From Drechslerella dactyloides (lineage: Eukaryota; Ascomycota; Orbiliomycetes; Orbiliales; Orbiliaceae), in the NCBI GenBank assembly GCA_020064725.1, contig JAGTWJ010000007.1, positions 2,356,001-2,420,000 of the forward strand: a stretch of 64,000 bases of DNA, read 5' to 3'. Each line of letters begins with the position of its first letter. The first letter of the stretch is position 1. The position numbers and the translations under genes are program-made. The notes beneath the pieces are model-generated. The model saw nothing but the letters and a program-made list of their open reading frames with translations, was not told the origin of the DNA and searched no databases. This document shows, one piece after another, positions 1 through 10,926 of this stretch.

Positions 1-885
1 ATTTATCAAAGTACTTTAATTATTCAAAAGCCAGCTTATTTATTATCTAATTATTATTAAAGAATATGATTATTTAATCTTTTAATAAGCTAGTTCCTAT
101 ATATTAACTTATTAAATAATATTTTCCAGTAAAAATAATAAACAATAGCATTATATACCTTTCTATATCTATCCCCTAGATAACTATTACCTATTCACAA
201 CTCCCAAGCTACACAAATTTTATTTTATTATATATTTCAACACCTATTACCATAGTAATTATAAATATTATACCCATTACAAAGCCAATCTCATCAAAAT
301 TATAGATATTATTATCCATAATACTATACTTAGCCTTTATTACCTCTATCAACTAAAACCACTTACTTATAAGCACCAGATCTTTATATTTCACTCACTA
401 ATAATCATACTTCTTAAAAAAACACATTTATAACTCTAGACAATATCTAATAAAATTGTTAGCCCATCTTTTACCAACATATTAAATACTATTATCACTA
501 CATATTAATAGCAGTTAGTTAGCCATATCCTCTATATTAAATAACCTAAGATAAAAAAACTATATAAATAATTTAAATATATATTAAATAATAATATCTT
601 TTTCTAACTATATAAGATTCTATAACTTTAAAACATTTTTACTATATAAAAGGTAGCTACTATAACAATATACTAAGATTCTATATAAAATATTATATAA
701 TTTAGCAGCTATTTAAATACTTAAAGTTTCATTTTTTTTTAATATTTTAATAACTAAAATAATATAGGATTCAGCTATAGTAGCAGCTATTATTATAGTT
801 ATAATAATATATAATATCAAAGATAGCTTGTCAGGGGTGCCTCGAGAGGTGTGCCGGTCACTTGTCTGTGCCGGCCGCTTATCAT
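1..885 (-). mobile_element. RIP-degraded Fot1/pogo-type DNA transposon (partial)
   Basis: On the minus strand, roughly 550 down to 120, a broken reading resembles a Tc1/mariner-superfamily Fot1/pogo transposase (DDE_1). Recognisable pieces are VGKRWANNF (about 480-460), YNFDEIGFVMG (about 320-285, the first catalytic Asp region) and a GSCE-stop-VIVI-stop-G stretch matching the usual GNREWVTVIQG block. Stops fall where Gln or Trp codons are expected, which is the C-to-T/G-to-A signature of RIP. The N-terminal side points toward 830, and the element runs off the left edge of the window, so the third catalytic residue and one terminus are missing. It is certainly inactive. Family assignment comes from recognised motifs, not a search. 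Confidence 0.72.
827..885. other. G+C-rich island inside the A+T-rich block, possible transposon end
   Basis: About 58 bases with normal base composition sit inside DNA that is otherwise almost all A and T. The island contains a short direct repeat (TGTGCCGG at about 849 and 867) and a CTCGAG core. It lies just outside the predicted N-terminal end of the broken transposase, where a terminal inverted repeat would be. The partner end is outside the window, so this reading is inference. Confidence 0.4.
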
Positions 886-1620
886 TGACGTTAAATATTT
901 TAATAAATATTAATTAAATAACTATTTAGATTAAAGAATATATTTTTCCTAAAACTTCTTAATATTTTGAATTAATATAATAATAATATTAAAATAATTA
1001 TAATTTATCAGAATAAAATTTACTAAAAATTTTTAATTATTTTTAAAGATTATATAATTATAACTAAAAAATATTCTATTATTTTTAAGCTGTAGTTGTT
1101 CACCATATTAATAGCATTTTTATAAAGAAAATAATATTTAAAAATAAATAAATATAATATTATATATATATTATAAAGAATTTAAGAATAATCTAATTAA
1201 AAAAAACTAAATACTATATATATATATAGGGTTTTTAGGTTTCTTTTACAAATATCCAACCTAAAATAAGAATAATTATATTTATAATTATTTTAATACT
1301 ATAAGATTTAAAGATATTAATATTTGTATATAATAATTAAGAAAGTAAGAGAAAAATCAAACTATATTACTAAAGAAGATACTGGCACTATAGCTAGATA
1401 ATTTATAAAAAAGTATCAACCTATAGACTATTTTAAACATCAAGTAATAGCAATTATATTTAAAATTTTTAGTAAATAAGTATTAATAAGCTAAAAACAG
1501 AGTAATAATATATTTAAAACATATAAAATTAGAGATTAATAAACAAATAAAAAGAAAAATTAAAATAAAATAGATTCTAGTTTCTTAAAAAAGTATATAT
1601 TTTATAAAATATAGATTTGT
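886..1620. other. A+T-rich gene-free tract (RIP-like)
   Basis: This stretch is very A+T-rich, full of TpA and poly-A/T runs and with stops in all frames. No protein motif could be recognised. It is probably further RIP-mutated repeat DNA continuous with the transposon remnant. Composition returns sharply to normal at about 1620. Confidence 0.6.
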
Positions 1621-1943
1621 TACCCAAACAGGGTTTTTGAGCTGTTAAAATGGGATCCCCAGGCTTGCCTTTATAGGCTCAATTTCACAAGGTAAGTAAA
1701 TAAGGTAAGTACTTACTTACCTAGTATCAATGGGCAAGATATACCTAAGTGTACGTGTGCTTAAGAATTCAATACATGTATTTGAGGGGAAGGTTCTCGC
1801 CATTTACGCCATGGATATTTACAATATAACGCTCTATATACGGTACCGTATCATACACCGACATCAGCAACCTCATCATTATGTCCCGGCTAACCCTTTG
1901 GGATTGATACTGAATAAGCGCTTTGCGGACCATCTGGTTGGTT
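1621..1943. other. Boundary region and 3' flank of the tRNase Z gene
   Basis: The sequence here has ordinary composition and no coding potential I can support. It includes an ACTTACTTACCTAG-type motif with its partial inverse at 1691-1724. It presumably carries the 3' untranslated region of the minus-strand tRNase Z gene. Confidence 0.4.
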
Positions 1944-4900
1944 TCACCATTCCAAGTCTACTTCATCATTTTTTGTCTTTTCGGGTTCATTTTTGGTCTT
2001 GCGGTCCGCTTTCTGTTGATTCTGTTGAGATCCATTTCGAGACTTCTTTTTCCACTGCCTGCCTTGCTTCTGACCCCCTTCTTGCTTCGGCGTAGATTGT
2101 TTCTGCTTAGTATCTTTCTGCTTCTGCTTCTTCGGAGCAATATCTGGTTTTTCTGCAGTGTCTTCCAACTTTTCCTCTTCTTTGAATAGCTGCTGAAGCG
2201 CTGGAATGAACTTCTCGAGCTTCCAAAAATCTTTCAGCTTAACTCGCATCAGATCAAAGGCAAATCCAATCTGCATTGACGTCTCGGGATCTGGTTTAGT
2301 GACAACCGGCCCGTCATCCTGCATTTCGACGCGGATTTCGCTGGAACGCGCAAGTTCGCTAGCTTCCTTCCATTCTGGTGCCTCCATAACTGGATCGCAA
2401 AGTGGATTCTCATTGGTGTAACTTGAGGACTGTGTCTCCACTTTAGGCAGCTTTGGATATCGTTGACTGAAATGAGTCAACAACAGGTGTTTTGCACCCA
2501 TGTCCTTTCCGGCTTGTATAGCTTCTGATGTCGTGCAGTGCTTCTTTGCGACTGCTTCTGCCATCAACTCATCGTTGAAGGTGGCTTCGTGAACAAGGAC
2601 CGTGCAATCCCTGCCAATTTGGACGAAACCATAGGTAGGTCTGGTGTCTCCCGAGTATGCCACTTTGAACTCCGTGGGTTTCTTGAACGTGAATGCAACC
2701 GTGAACGATGAGCGGCAATGCGCGGCTAGCGAGGTCTCTACTTTCTCAAGTGAAGTTGTTTCCTTCATGCTTTCAACGCGTTGGAGGACTTCGGGAGCGA
2801 CGGTCTCCTCCGGTCGCTGCCCGTTGACCAAGACGGTCTCGCATGGTATAAATGTGATGTGTTCTAGACCGAAATCCTCAATCTGGGAATACTCTTCTAG
2901 AATGTTGAGGAACTTCTGTGGAGCAACAATGTAGAGCTTCGGTGTCGCTTCATTGCCGTTGAATGTGTTTTGATACCATCGTTTGAGAACGGAAACCGTG
3001 CCCAGGTGATGGTCCGCGTGTAGATGACTGATGTACAGAATTTTAAGGTTCTTCATGAAGTCTTGTAAACCCGAATCGCCGTAGGTTCTGCGCATCTGGT
3101 TCAATGTCGCTTCTCCACAGTCAAGAAGCAGGTGTCCGACCTGTGGAATTGTGACGATAGTGGCGGATACGTTTCGGTATTTACTGGGAGACGAACTGCC
3201 TGTTCCGAGGGGTATAAGTTCAACTTCATCGATGGCTGACGGAGGAACGCTCCGACGCGCTTCTTCCTCTTTGATCCGATACTGGGATTTTTTTACTTCC
3301 TCCCAGTAAGCCCCATTTCCGAATTCAGTTTTAGCTTGTTCCTGAACAACCTGATGGTCGAATCTAGGATGGAGCTTAAGAGTTGTTAGACCACGTTTCG
3401 GCGCGATGTCCAAGATGAGAGAATCCCTAGCCCTGACGAAGTGACTATTTGCTTCGGGGTCAATATCGTAGGTTGGATCACGATGCCTGAAATCAGGACA
3501 TGGTAATTTGAAAGTTTCTTCGCTCAGCAGATTCAGCCTTGCAAGCTGCGAAGAAGATCCCTTGAGCGACAAGTCGTCGACTGGGGATGTACTCGAGTTG
3601 AGCAAGTGCTGCATCTATTAGTAGTGTTTCCCCTTTAAAGATAGCCTGGTGACTCTTACCTCGCCTTCGAGAGTCTTTATAAACTCTAAGAGCCGCTCAT
3701 TCTTCTCCATTTCAGGGCCAACAGCCCAAACCCAGATGCCGATGCCGTCGTGTTCATCGCTCGCTTTTCTATCTTCTTTCCATCTCAGGACATTCTCAAT
3801 TGTAGATTCCAGATAACTCTCATTGGGGATGTCGAGGAATGCAACCCCGTCTATCGATCGAGGGGGGCCCAAGCACTGATGGCTATGAACTACGGTGCCA
3901 TCCTCCAATGTAACTGATCCACCTTCTGAAAGTATCCTAAAGTCGGGCCCAGCCTTAATACCGAGTTCTTTGACCTTGTCCATCAGAAATTTGCCCCGTT
4001 GTCGGGCAATGCCAACCATATAGGATAGTGATGCCACCGACGGAAGTGTTCCGGGAAGTGCTCTTGTCATGCTAGCTGGCCAGGGGCGCCGCAGCGGCCG
4101 ATTAGCGGGGAGGTCTAACGGTTTTGTTGGTTTACTAGATTCATCGTCGAGTATTCCATCCCATGTAGCCTCTTCGCCATCCTTCGGATCTTCAGCTAGC
4201 TTCTGCCTCTTAGGCGGAGACTCGCCATCCACATCCGTTGAAGCAGCATTCTTCTGTTTTGAACTCGGACCTTTCTCTTGACGTGCTCGCTCTTCATCAT
4301 CTTTCAGTCTCGAAACGAGGGACATAACGTAGTCTTCGTCGTCCTGAAAGACCTTTAATGAGCCGGTCTGACTGTTCCACATGGAGTCGACAAGCTTCTC
4401 TAGTTGAGGCCTGCTGCCCAGATCCATATCCTCCATCTCTCGTAGCCTCTGCTCTTCAGCAGCTCCCGTCGGTCCTTCGTCAGTTCTAGGAAATGCTCTG
4501 AGTGGCGTAACAGTGACGATAGAGTCTTTGAACTGATTGCCGCCCTTCACAAAATCGAACTCGTGGAATCGAATCCCACAGTTCTCTCTGAACACAAAAT
4601 TTCTGGCTGTAGCGATTGTATGCAGTATGTTCTTCCCACCATGAACAGTGAGAGCCGCGGGCTCTGGCGGTGGAATGTTGGGGTTCACCATCGTTCCATC
4701 TTTACTGAGGACCATATACTTGCTCAGATCCTTGGGGAGCCGCTGCTGAGCCGCCTGCTTCAGAATTTTCATATCTCCCGTCGTTAACAATAGGCCAGTC
4801 AAGCCGCCATTGTTCTTCCATTCCGTCTTTCCCGAGAGAAATATCTCACTGACCCGGGTCAGCCGAACGGCATTCTCGGTGATCAGCCGTTGAGTCCCTT

Positions 4901-5183
4901 CCGCGACATGGCCAAACATATACCGCCGCTCGTCGAAATGCAACACTATCATGGTGCTTTGGTTGTCATGCGACGGGACCGTGACAAGCTCGACGTAGGC
5001 CTTCATCTTGTGAGGTCTGGTCGTCGAAAATAACCGAGATAGGCGGAGGAGTCGAGCAGGCGAGTAAGTAAACGCGTTCAGATGTGCTTTTGAGATGCTG
5101 ATGCGAATATCACCAAGGGCCGGACGTTGTTGTTGAAGAAAGGCGCGATGCACGGCTCGGGTGCTGAGAGCGCATGGAGCCAA
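1944..5183 (-). CDS. TRZ1: Long-form tRNase Z (3' tRNA processing endonuclease)
   Basis: Two exons, 5183-3660 and 3614-1944, join across a 45-nt intron (3615-3659, GTAAGA...CTAATAG) in phase 0 to give 1064 residues, a normal length for the fungal long form (ELAC2/Trz1). The enzyme removes 3' trailers from pre-tRNAs in nucleus and mitochondria. The C-terminal half carries the metallo-beta-lactamase Zn-binding motif HLHADH at residues 705-710 and the PxKxRN-type motif PSKYRN at 651-656. The tail is rich in Lys and Gln. The N-terminus is rich in Arg and Ser with no acidic run until about residue 60, like a mitochondrial presequence. An in-frame Met at residue 60 (codon 5006-5004) starts a conserved-looking MKAYVEL segment, so two start sites may serve two compartments. 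The start at 5183 is the first ATG. Confidence 0.93.
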
Positions 5184-5685
5184 TTTGAATGGGAGGAACA
5201 GCAGCGGCGTTCCTCGGAAGTATGAGGTAGTTCGGAAAGAAGGACAGGTTGGCGGTTCTGTGTTTCTCGGTCGGCGTTCTAGCTGCTAACTCTTACTACT
5301 CCTCACGCCTAGACGTATCGCGTGGTCGATTTGAAAACGGCGATCCGTTCTACATTGAAGAAAATTTTAGGTTGCAAGTTTGGGCGCCGTCGCATGCTCT
5401 CGACAACGCAGCTGCGCCTGGTAACGTAACACTGCGGTTCGCGAAACTGCAGCCTTCCCAAAGTATATCCATGACTCGGATTCGAAGGGCATCGCCAGTA
5501 TGCATAGAGCGGATGGCGGTTGAACAGTTCACAACATATTATTCTGCATACCCGGTATATATACTACTAGTATGTACATGTACATATATCTGAATGACTG
5601 TCAGAGGTCGTCAAGCTTGGGCTTAGAAGCGAAATATCAACGAATTAGAGCATATACCTCCACCAGTAGGGACATACGCGCGAGG
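5184..5685. other. Intergenic: tRNase Z promoter and PPR gene 3' flank
   Basis: The stretch lies between two minus-strand genes. I see no convincing gene. A 114-codon plus-strand frame has no recognisable features. Confidence 0.5.
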
Positions 5686-8037
5686 CTACCGCTGCCGTCT
5701 TCGAGCCAAATCGTCTTCGTTAAAGCCTCGATATCCTGAAGTACCCATTTCTTGATTGGCCATTGCATCATTCATTTTCTTTATGATTTGCAGCACTTCC
5801 CTGTTCTGGTAGATATTCCAACCTCGAGACTGCATCTGGCGAAGAACTTCCCCCATCCTGGCGTAATCTTGATGCGCCAACAGGCATTTCAGTACCCAGA
5901 TATGCGTGACCACGGAAATACGTTTCCTCTGCCGAATCATGGCCTCAAAGTACTCCATCATTTTGTCGACGTAGTTTGCTTTTGCATACGCCACGACTGT
6001 TGCACTATAAACGCCTTCATCGGGTGCGATAAAGTGTCGTCTCATATTCACCCAGACTTCCTCCACAGCAGCCAAATTGTTTGTTCGGCCAAAATACGTG
6101 ATGAAAATGGTCGATGTATGCGAGGATCCTCGCCAAGCGTCATTTGGCATCAGAGATAGGACATTCAGCGCCCCTTTGATATCGTGGAATTGGTCCAGGA
6201 GACCGTGGATTATCGTATTGTAGAACTGCAAGTTCGGATATATCCCTTTGGCCTTCATCTCTTCCATGACAGCTTGTAGAATGCCCATATCCGGTCGAGA
6301 GTAACTATTTAGACACATGCCACGGAGGATGATACCGTAGGTAACGATATCAGTGGGAATATCTGACTCGTTCATGGTAGCTAAAACCATTAGTGCGCTG
6401 TTGAAGTCACTGTGTTTCACCCGAGATTCAAGCATCAGGTTATAAGTCACCGTGTCCGGCTGGATACCAGAGCTGACAGCCCAGCGAAGTAGGTCAGATG
6501 CGTCTTGATATAGCTTCGCCTCGTGAAGTTCCTTGATAGCGGTATTGACAGTGTTTGTTGTTAGGGGGATACCGGAGTTGACCATGCCTTGTAAAGCTGA
6601 TTTGCCAGATTCGGGGTCGCCGAGGATAAAATGCATTTGCATTCGAATCGTCCAGCATATAGTGTCCGGTTTAACTCCTTCCTTTAACATTCTCCTCCAG
6701 CTTTGCTCAAACAGTCCGATATCTTTGGCCTTCGCGCAACCATCAAGCCAAAATCTCCAAATACTCGGAGTCGGAATAACCCCAACGGAAAGCATATCTG
6801 CCCACAGAAGGTCACCGTCTTCGATGCTTCCACATTGCATGAAAGCATTGATGAAAGCAGTGTAGTAGGTTCTTCCTCTATGGTGTTCAGGAATTTGCTC
6901 CTTGGATAGTTCGTAGATAGCTCTAACATCTGCAAGATTTTTATTTGATGCCGCAAGAAAAAGTCGATCAAAGATGGATATGTATTCTGCGTTTGGTTGA
7001 TCGGAATACGGGCGAAAGGACCGAATATTGTTTAAAGTCCACTCGATCACAGGAGTGTCGATTTCATGCTCCTGGAGAATGGTTTCAACACCCTTTGCTG
7101 AAGGTATGAGATTCGATACATCCTCACCGTGCGGGGAGATAAACTGGAGCACGTGAGAAAGCTCCGTGGACAGCATCGAGATCTTGCGCTGGTATAGAAA
7201 GGCGGTGATAGCTGCAACAACTGGATAACATCGGCTGTCGTACGAGATTGATGCAGATTCTTGGCAGGTCCCGTCTAAAGTCCCTGAGGCCAAAGCGTTC
7301 TCAAGGAAACTGTCTGTGCTGGTTTCTTTTGCCGAATATGGAGTCGCAATTGTCAATGGATTCCCTTTTTGACACTCCAACCAGTCCTTCCATAATTCGA
7401 TGGCATCCTCATAGAATTCTGACCGGATGCGTTCAAATATCCCTTCTGCCCAAAGTTTATCGTCATTTATCCCGTACTCGGAGAAAGTTCGTAGAACTTC
7501 TGAGATGGACGGTAACCCTTCGATCTGGGTGTGATATTTGACCAAAGCCTTGACTAGCTCGCGTGGCAGCCTGTGCTTCTGTAGTATGACTTTGATTGAG
7601 GTCCGTTGCCGTCCATCGTGTTTCAACAGAAAGCTCTCGAAGGCATTGAAGACTTCAGCGACAAGACCTCCATCCCGTACCAGTCTATTAGAAAGCCGGT
7701 CCAGCTCAAATTTCGGCCCTTCATAAACTGACTCATTGTGAAATGGGTCTCCCTCGTCGACGGAGAACGCTTTGTCCCCGTCGAGAAGCCTTTTCTGACT
7801 CGATTTGTGCTTGCTTTGCGGGCCTGATCGTTTCGAAGGTCTGGACACTGGAAGCGCATCTTTGACTCCGTGGTTTGCTGAGCTGGCGGCTAGTGCCGGG
7901 GTCGAAGTGTCAGTCGAAGATGTGGCATGAGGTCTGTGGCGGGTAGCGGAAGATATCGCCCGTCGAGGGACTCTAGCGATACATCGAACGGCCGTTGACC
8001 GTCGACAGCTGGCGCAAACATATGCCAGCCGTTGCAT
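5686..8037 (-). CDS. Mitochondrial pentatricopeptide repeat (PPR) protein
   Basis: A single-exon gene of 783 residues. The first 40 or so residues are rich in Arg, Ser and Ala with almost no acidic residues, a typical mitochondrial targeting sequence. From about residue 330 to 740 there are tandem helical units of about 35 residues with PPR hallmarks, for example blocks containing GVKPDTICW, GIQPDTVTYN, DIPTDIVTYG and GIYPNLQFYN. PPR proteins bind specific organellar RNAs and support stability, processing or translation of mitochondrial transcripts. Which RNA this one serves cannot be read from sequence. It starts 523 bases from the divergent histidine phosphatase gene, so the two may share a promoter region. 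Confidence 0.88.
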   Translation of the reverse strand: MQRLAYVCASCRRSTAVRCIARVPRRAISSATRHRPHATSSTDTSTPALAASSANHGVKDALPVSRPSKRSGPQSKHKSSQKRLLDGDKAFSVDEGDPFHNESVYEGPKFELDRLSNRLVRDGGLVAEVFNAFESFLLKHDGRQRTSIKVILQKHRLPRELVKALVKYHTQIEGLPSISEVLRTFSEYGINDDKLWAEGIFERIRSEFYEDAIELWKDWLECQKGNPLTIATPYSAKETSTDSFLENALASGTLDGTCQESASISYDSRCYPVVAAITAFLYQRKISMLSTELSHVLQFISPHGEDVSNLIPSAKGVETILQEHEIDTPVIEWTLNNIRSFRPYSDQPNAEYISIFDRLFLAASNKNLADVRAIYELSKEQIPEHHRGRTYYTAFINAFMQCGSIEDGDLLWADMLSVGVIPTPSIWRFWLDGCAKAKDIGLFEQSWRRMLKEGVKPDTICWTIRMQMHFILGDPESGKSALQGMVNSGIPLTTNTVNTAIKELHEAKLYQDASDLLRWAVSSGIQPDTVTYNLMLESRVKHSDFNSALMVLATMNESDIPTDIVTYGIILRGMCLNSYSRPDMGILQAVMEEMKAKGIYPNLQFYNTIIHGLLDQFHDIKGALNVLSLMPNDAWRGSSHTSTIFITYFGRTNNLAAVEEVWVNMRRHFIAPDEGVYSATVVAYAKANYVDKMMEYFEAMIRQRKRISVVTHIWVLKCLLAHQDYARMGEVLRQMQSRGWNIYQNREVLQIIKKMNDAMANQEMGTSGYRGFNEDDLARRRQR

Positions 8038-8560
8038 TAAAAGACCGTCGAATTTGGAGGTGATGTCGCTATCGCTATCGAATGTGATCGGTCGGATGTG
8101 GGATTATTCCATTTTTGCATCGCATCGCGTTGCGGTTGAGAAGGCCGGCCCGTGCCCCGGAGCTGCCTGGTACCGGCCCGGAGTTCCTTCCCGGGGATGC
8201 ACAGCCGAGGTTGCAGACCCACCGGCCACGGTACATGCCAGCCGGCTTGCTGCATGCTGCAGAGCAGGTCCGCAATGCATTGTGATAGCATGGGAACACT
8301 GAAAGAATACCTGTATAATGATGGCGCGGTGCCTTGCTCTAACTGCGGCAGAGAGAGCTCAGCACGATCTGCGAGGTGCCGGCCCACACCGGTCCTCCTG
8401 AAGCCATGCTATTTCAGTAAGATCTGATACAGACAGCGACTAACTGCAATCCAGCTGCTTCTTCCTCTCTGGATACGCTTCTCATCTTTTACATCACCCT
8501 TGCAGCTTGGGTCGCTGATAAACAGGATTCCCAATTAACCTCAAATTAAATCGCTTTACG
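8038..8560. promoter_or_regulatory. Divergent intergenic region between PPR and phosphatase genes
   Basis: This interval separates two genes transcribed away from each other and must contain both promoters. It is G+C-rich around 8140-8240 and pyrimidine-rich near 8455-8500, just upstream of the phosphatase start. Overlapping short frames on both strands are unconvincing. No individual factor site is claimed. Confidence 0.5.
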
Positions 8561-10926
8561 ATGTCAACTCTAAAGGTACGGGGCTCGCCTAATCGATACT
8601 TCTGAGGCCATGGGCCAGCATCACCGCAGTCAGCCAAAAGTGCCCAGCCGGTATCGATCCGATATCCGAAGGTCAAAATATAGGGCTCTCGTCTTGAGCG
8701 TCGCGGTGTTAATGATCCCATAGGTTAAACCACCGTATACACCAGAGCAACTTAAAGAACTGTACCCTTCAAACCTTGTGCTGGAGCAAGTCCAAGTGAT
8801 ATTTCGGCATGGGGAAAGAACGCCTGTAAGCTCCACATTTCGAGCTAGGATCCTTAGCAGCTGTTGAAGTGGTATACTTGCCAGGTCAGCGCCCGTTTTC
8901 AAGAGACGGGTTTACCAGTTTGTGAGTTTTCTCTATGGCTCCCAGGGTATGGGCACTATAGGGCAGCATACTTAGACTTTCTTGACCTAGATTGGCCTTA
9001 CTGTAATGCCGCCAAACATCTCCAAGGATTGGTGATGTCAGACGCCGGCTCATGGTCTGCAGTGCCATACGAGAGATTACTGGAGACATATGGTAGAATA
9101 GGCCATCCACAATCGACACGTGTGCCGAACGGAAATCTAGAGCAGCTTTGGTATCCTACGGTCTCCCAGATTCCGTGTCTCGGAGGGTGCCGTGATATGG
9201 TGTACTGATAGTTGGTGCTCTTCAGCTTGGCTGGCGAGTTAACTGATACAGGTACTGAACGTCTAGAACTCATTTGGCGATATCGGGTGCGCTGACGAAA
9301 AGAACAGGCAGAGATACAACCCTCGCTCTAGGCCGAAGGCTTCGCCATCTCTATATGGAGCAGCTCCAGTTTCTTCCCAAGGAACTGAAAGAAATCGAGG
9401 GCATTTACTTGAGGTACGTTACACAGAAAAATATGCGAGGTATCTGCTAGCTTGAATGCTTATGTTTCATCGCGGGCAAATCTTTATGAATTCAGGGCAA
9501 CGCCAGTACCTCGAGCTCTTGAGTCCCTACAGCAAGTTTATGCTGGGATGTTCCCCAAAGGCGCCATATCAAACGGGGCTGGGATGCCTAAAATCTGGGC
9601 TCGCAACGTAGTGGACGAGAATCTTATGCCGAATGAAACTGTCTGTAGGCGATATAGACAGCTCCAGAATGCATTCGGGATTGCAGGTATTGGCAGTTGT
9701 TGAAATAGCTTCATCGTAACTGAAGTACTTACGGGTGCACTTTTATCTTTACTAACTACTGCAGCCGCTAAAAAATGGAACGGCGGTGAAGATCTAAGTT
9801 ATGTCAGCTCGAAGATCGGGAAGTATGTGGCAGGTGGAGTTGTCAAAGTAGACGGGTCTCCCAGACTGTCTGGAATTGTACGTCTTCTTCAGATCGCAAT
9901 CGAGCATTAACATCAACAAACCGGACCCTTGATTTACGAGTATATAGATGGATACGATCGCCAGCACAGCGGCCCATGGACCGACGACGAAGTTGCCATC
10001 CGTTTTTTATGTTGAAGAGATATGGAGAAGAGTAAGTAGATCCGGGCGCTCCTATATTTGCGGAAAACACCGAAATACTTACTTTTAGAACAGATGGAGA
10101 AAGTGATAGTGGAAGAGTGGTAAGTTGGCGAGATCTGCGAGTTTTTTTTTTGTTGCGATATCTTCAAATTTCGTGATGTACTCTAACTTAATGCCCGTGG
10201 CTATTATGTCGAGTAGGTTCCTCGGGTATGAGGAAAGTCTAGAGGTTCGTAGGCTTGGAGTTGGGAGCCTTTTAGGAGACGTTAGAGATCGCATGCTTCA
10301 AATGTTTGCAGGAAAAGGAAAGACGGATGGAGAACCACGGACCAAACTCGCTCTGATGGGGTGCCATGGTGAGTTTCACTCTAATAGCTTACTCTAGGAT
10401 AGAAACTCTGATCTAATATGGCTGAGATAGATACTACCGTTGCCGGAGTCTTGGCCGCATTGGGCGCTTTTGACTGGAGATGGCCTCCATATACGTCTTC
10501 TATTGCTATCGAACTATTTTCATCGAGCGAGAAAAAACAGCCTAAGGGACCTTCCAATATGACCTCCTGGCTTCAGAAGTTTGGACTCGCTTCCGGCCGC
10601 ATTGACCCCGGTCAATTGAAAGGTTGGTATGTGCGGATGAGATATAATGATACGCCTGTCCAGATTCGGTACTGCAAGCCAGTTGGAAGGCATCTTGAAG
10701 GGAACCCGCAATTCTGCACCTTGGTAAGACCGACATTTACTTATATGCTGTTATTTAAATATAGTGCGTCATCTGGGCTAACTGAGTCTCTTGTGCAATT
10801 GCGACATCATAGGAAGCGTTTAAAGAGGTTGTCGACAAGCTGTCGCCCGACGACTGGAGAAGTGAATGCGCTCCAATTCCTGATGCTAGGAGAGATGCAC
10901 TGCCGCTTCTACAAAGAGCCGAGTAG
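8561..10926 (+). CDS. Histidine acid phosphatase-like protein, 13 exons
   Basis: Exons: 8561-8575, 8724-8825, 8885-8921, 8991-9150, 9226-9251, 9308-9413, 9496-9686, 9765-9877, 9948-10031, 10094-10119, 10217-10368, 10431-10723, 10813-10926. All introns are GT-AG and the joined frame gives 472 residues. The phosphohistidine motif RHGERTP is at residues 33-39, and the C-terminal HD motif (MGCHDTT) is at 337-338. Between them are family-like blocks GELTDTGR, YLRATPVPRALES and PNETVCRRYRQL. This is the branch-2 histidine phosphatase fold, closest in memory to fungal lysophosphatidic-acid-phosphatase (ACP6)-like proteins. It hydrolyses phosphomonoesters through a phosphohistidine; the substrate is unknown. 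No signal peptide is seen in the first residues (MSTLKVKPPY), so it is probably intracellular. The least certain junctions are intron 4 (9151-9225) and exon 10. Confidence 0.85.

Noticed and set aside
5249..5593. 114-codon plus-strand frame between tRNase Z and the PPR gene
   Set aside because: No motif or splice continuation; it lies in the tRNase Z promoter region.
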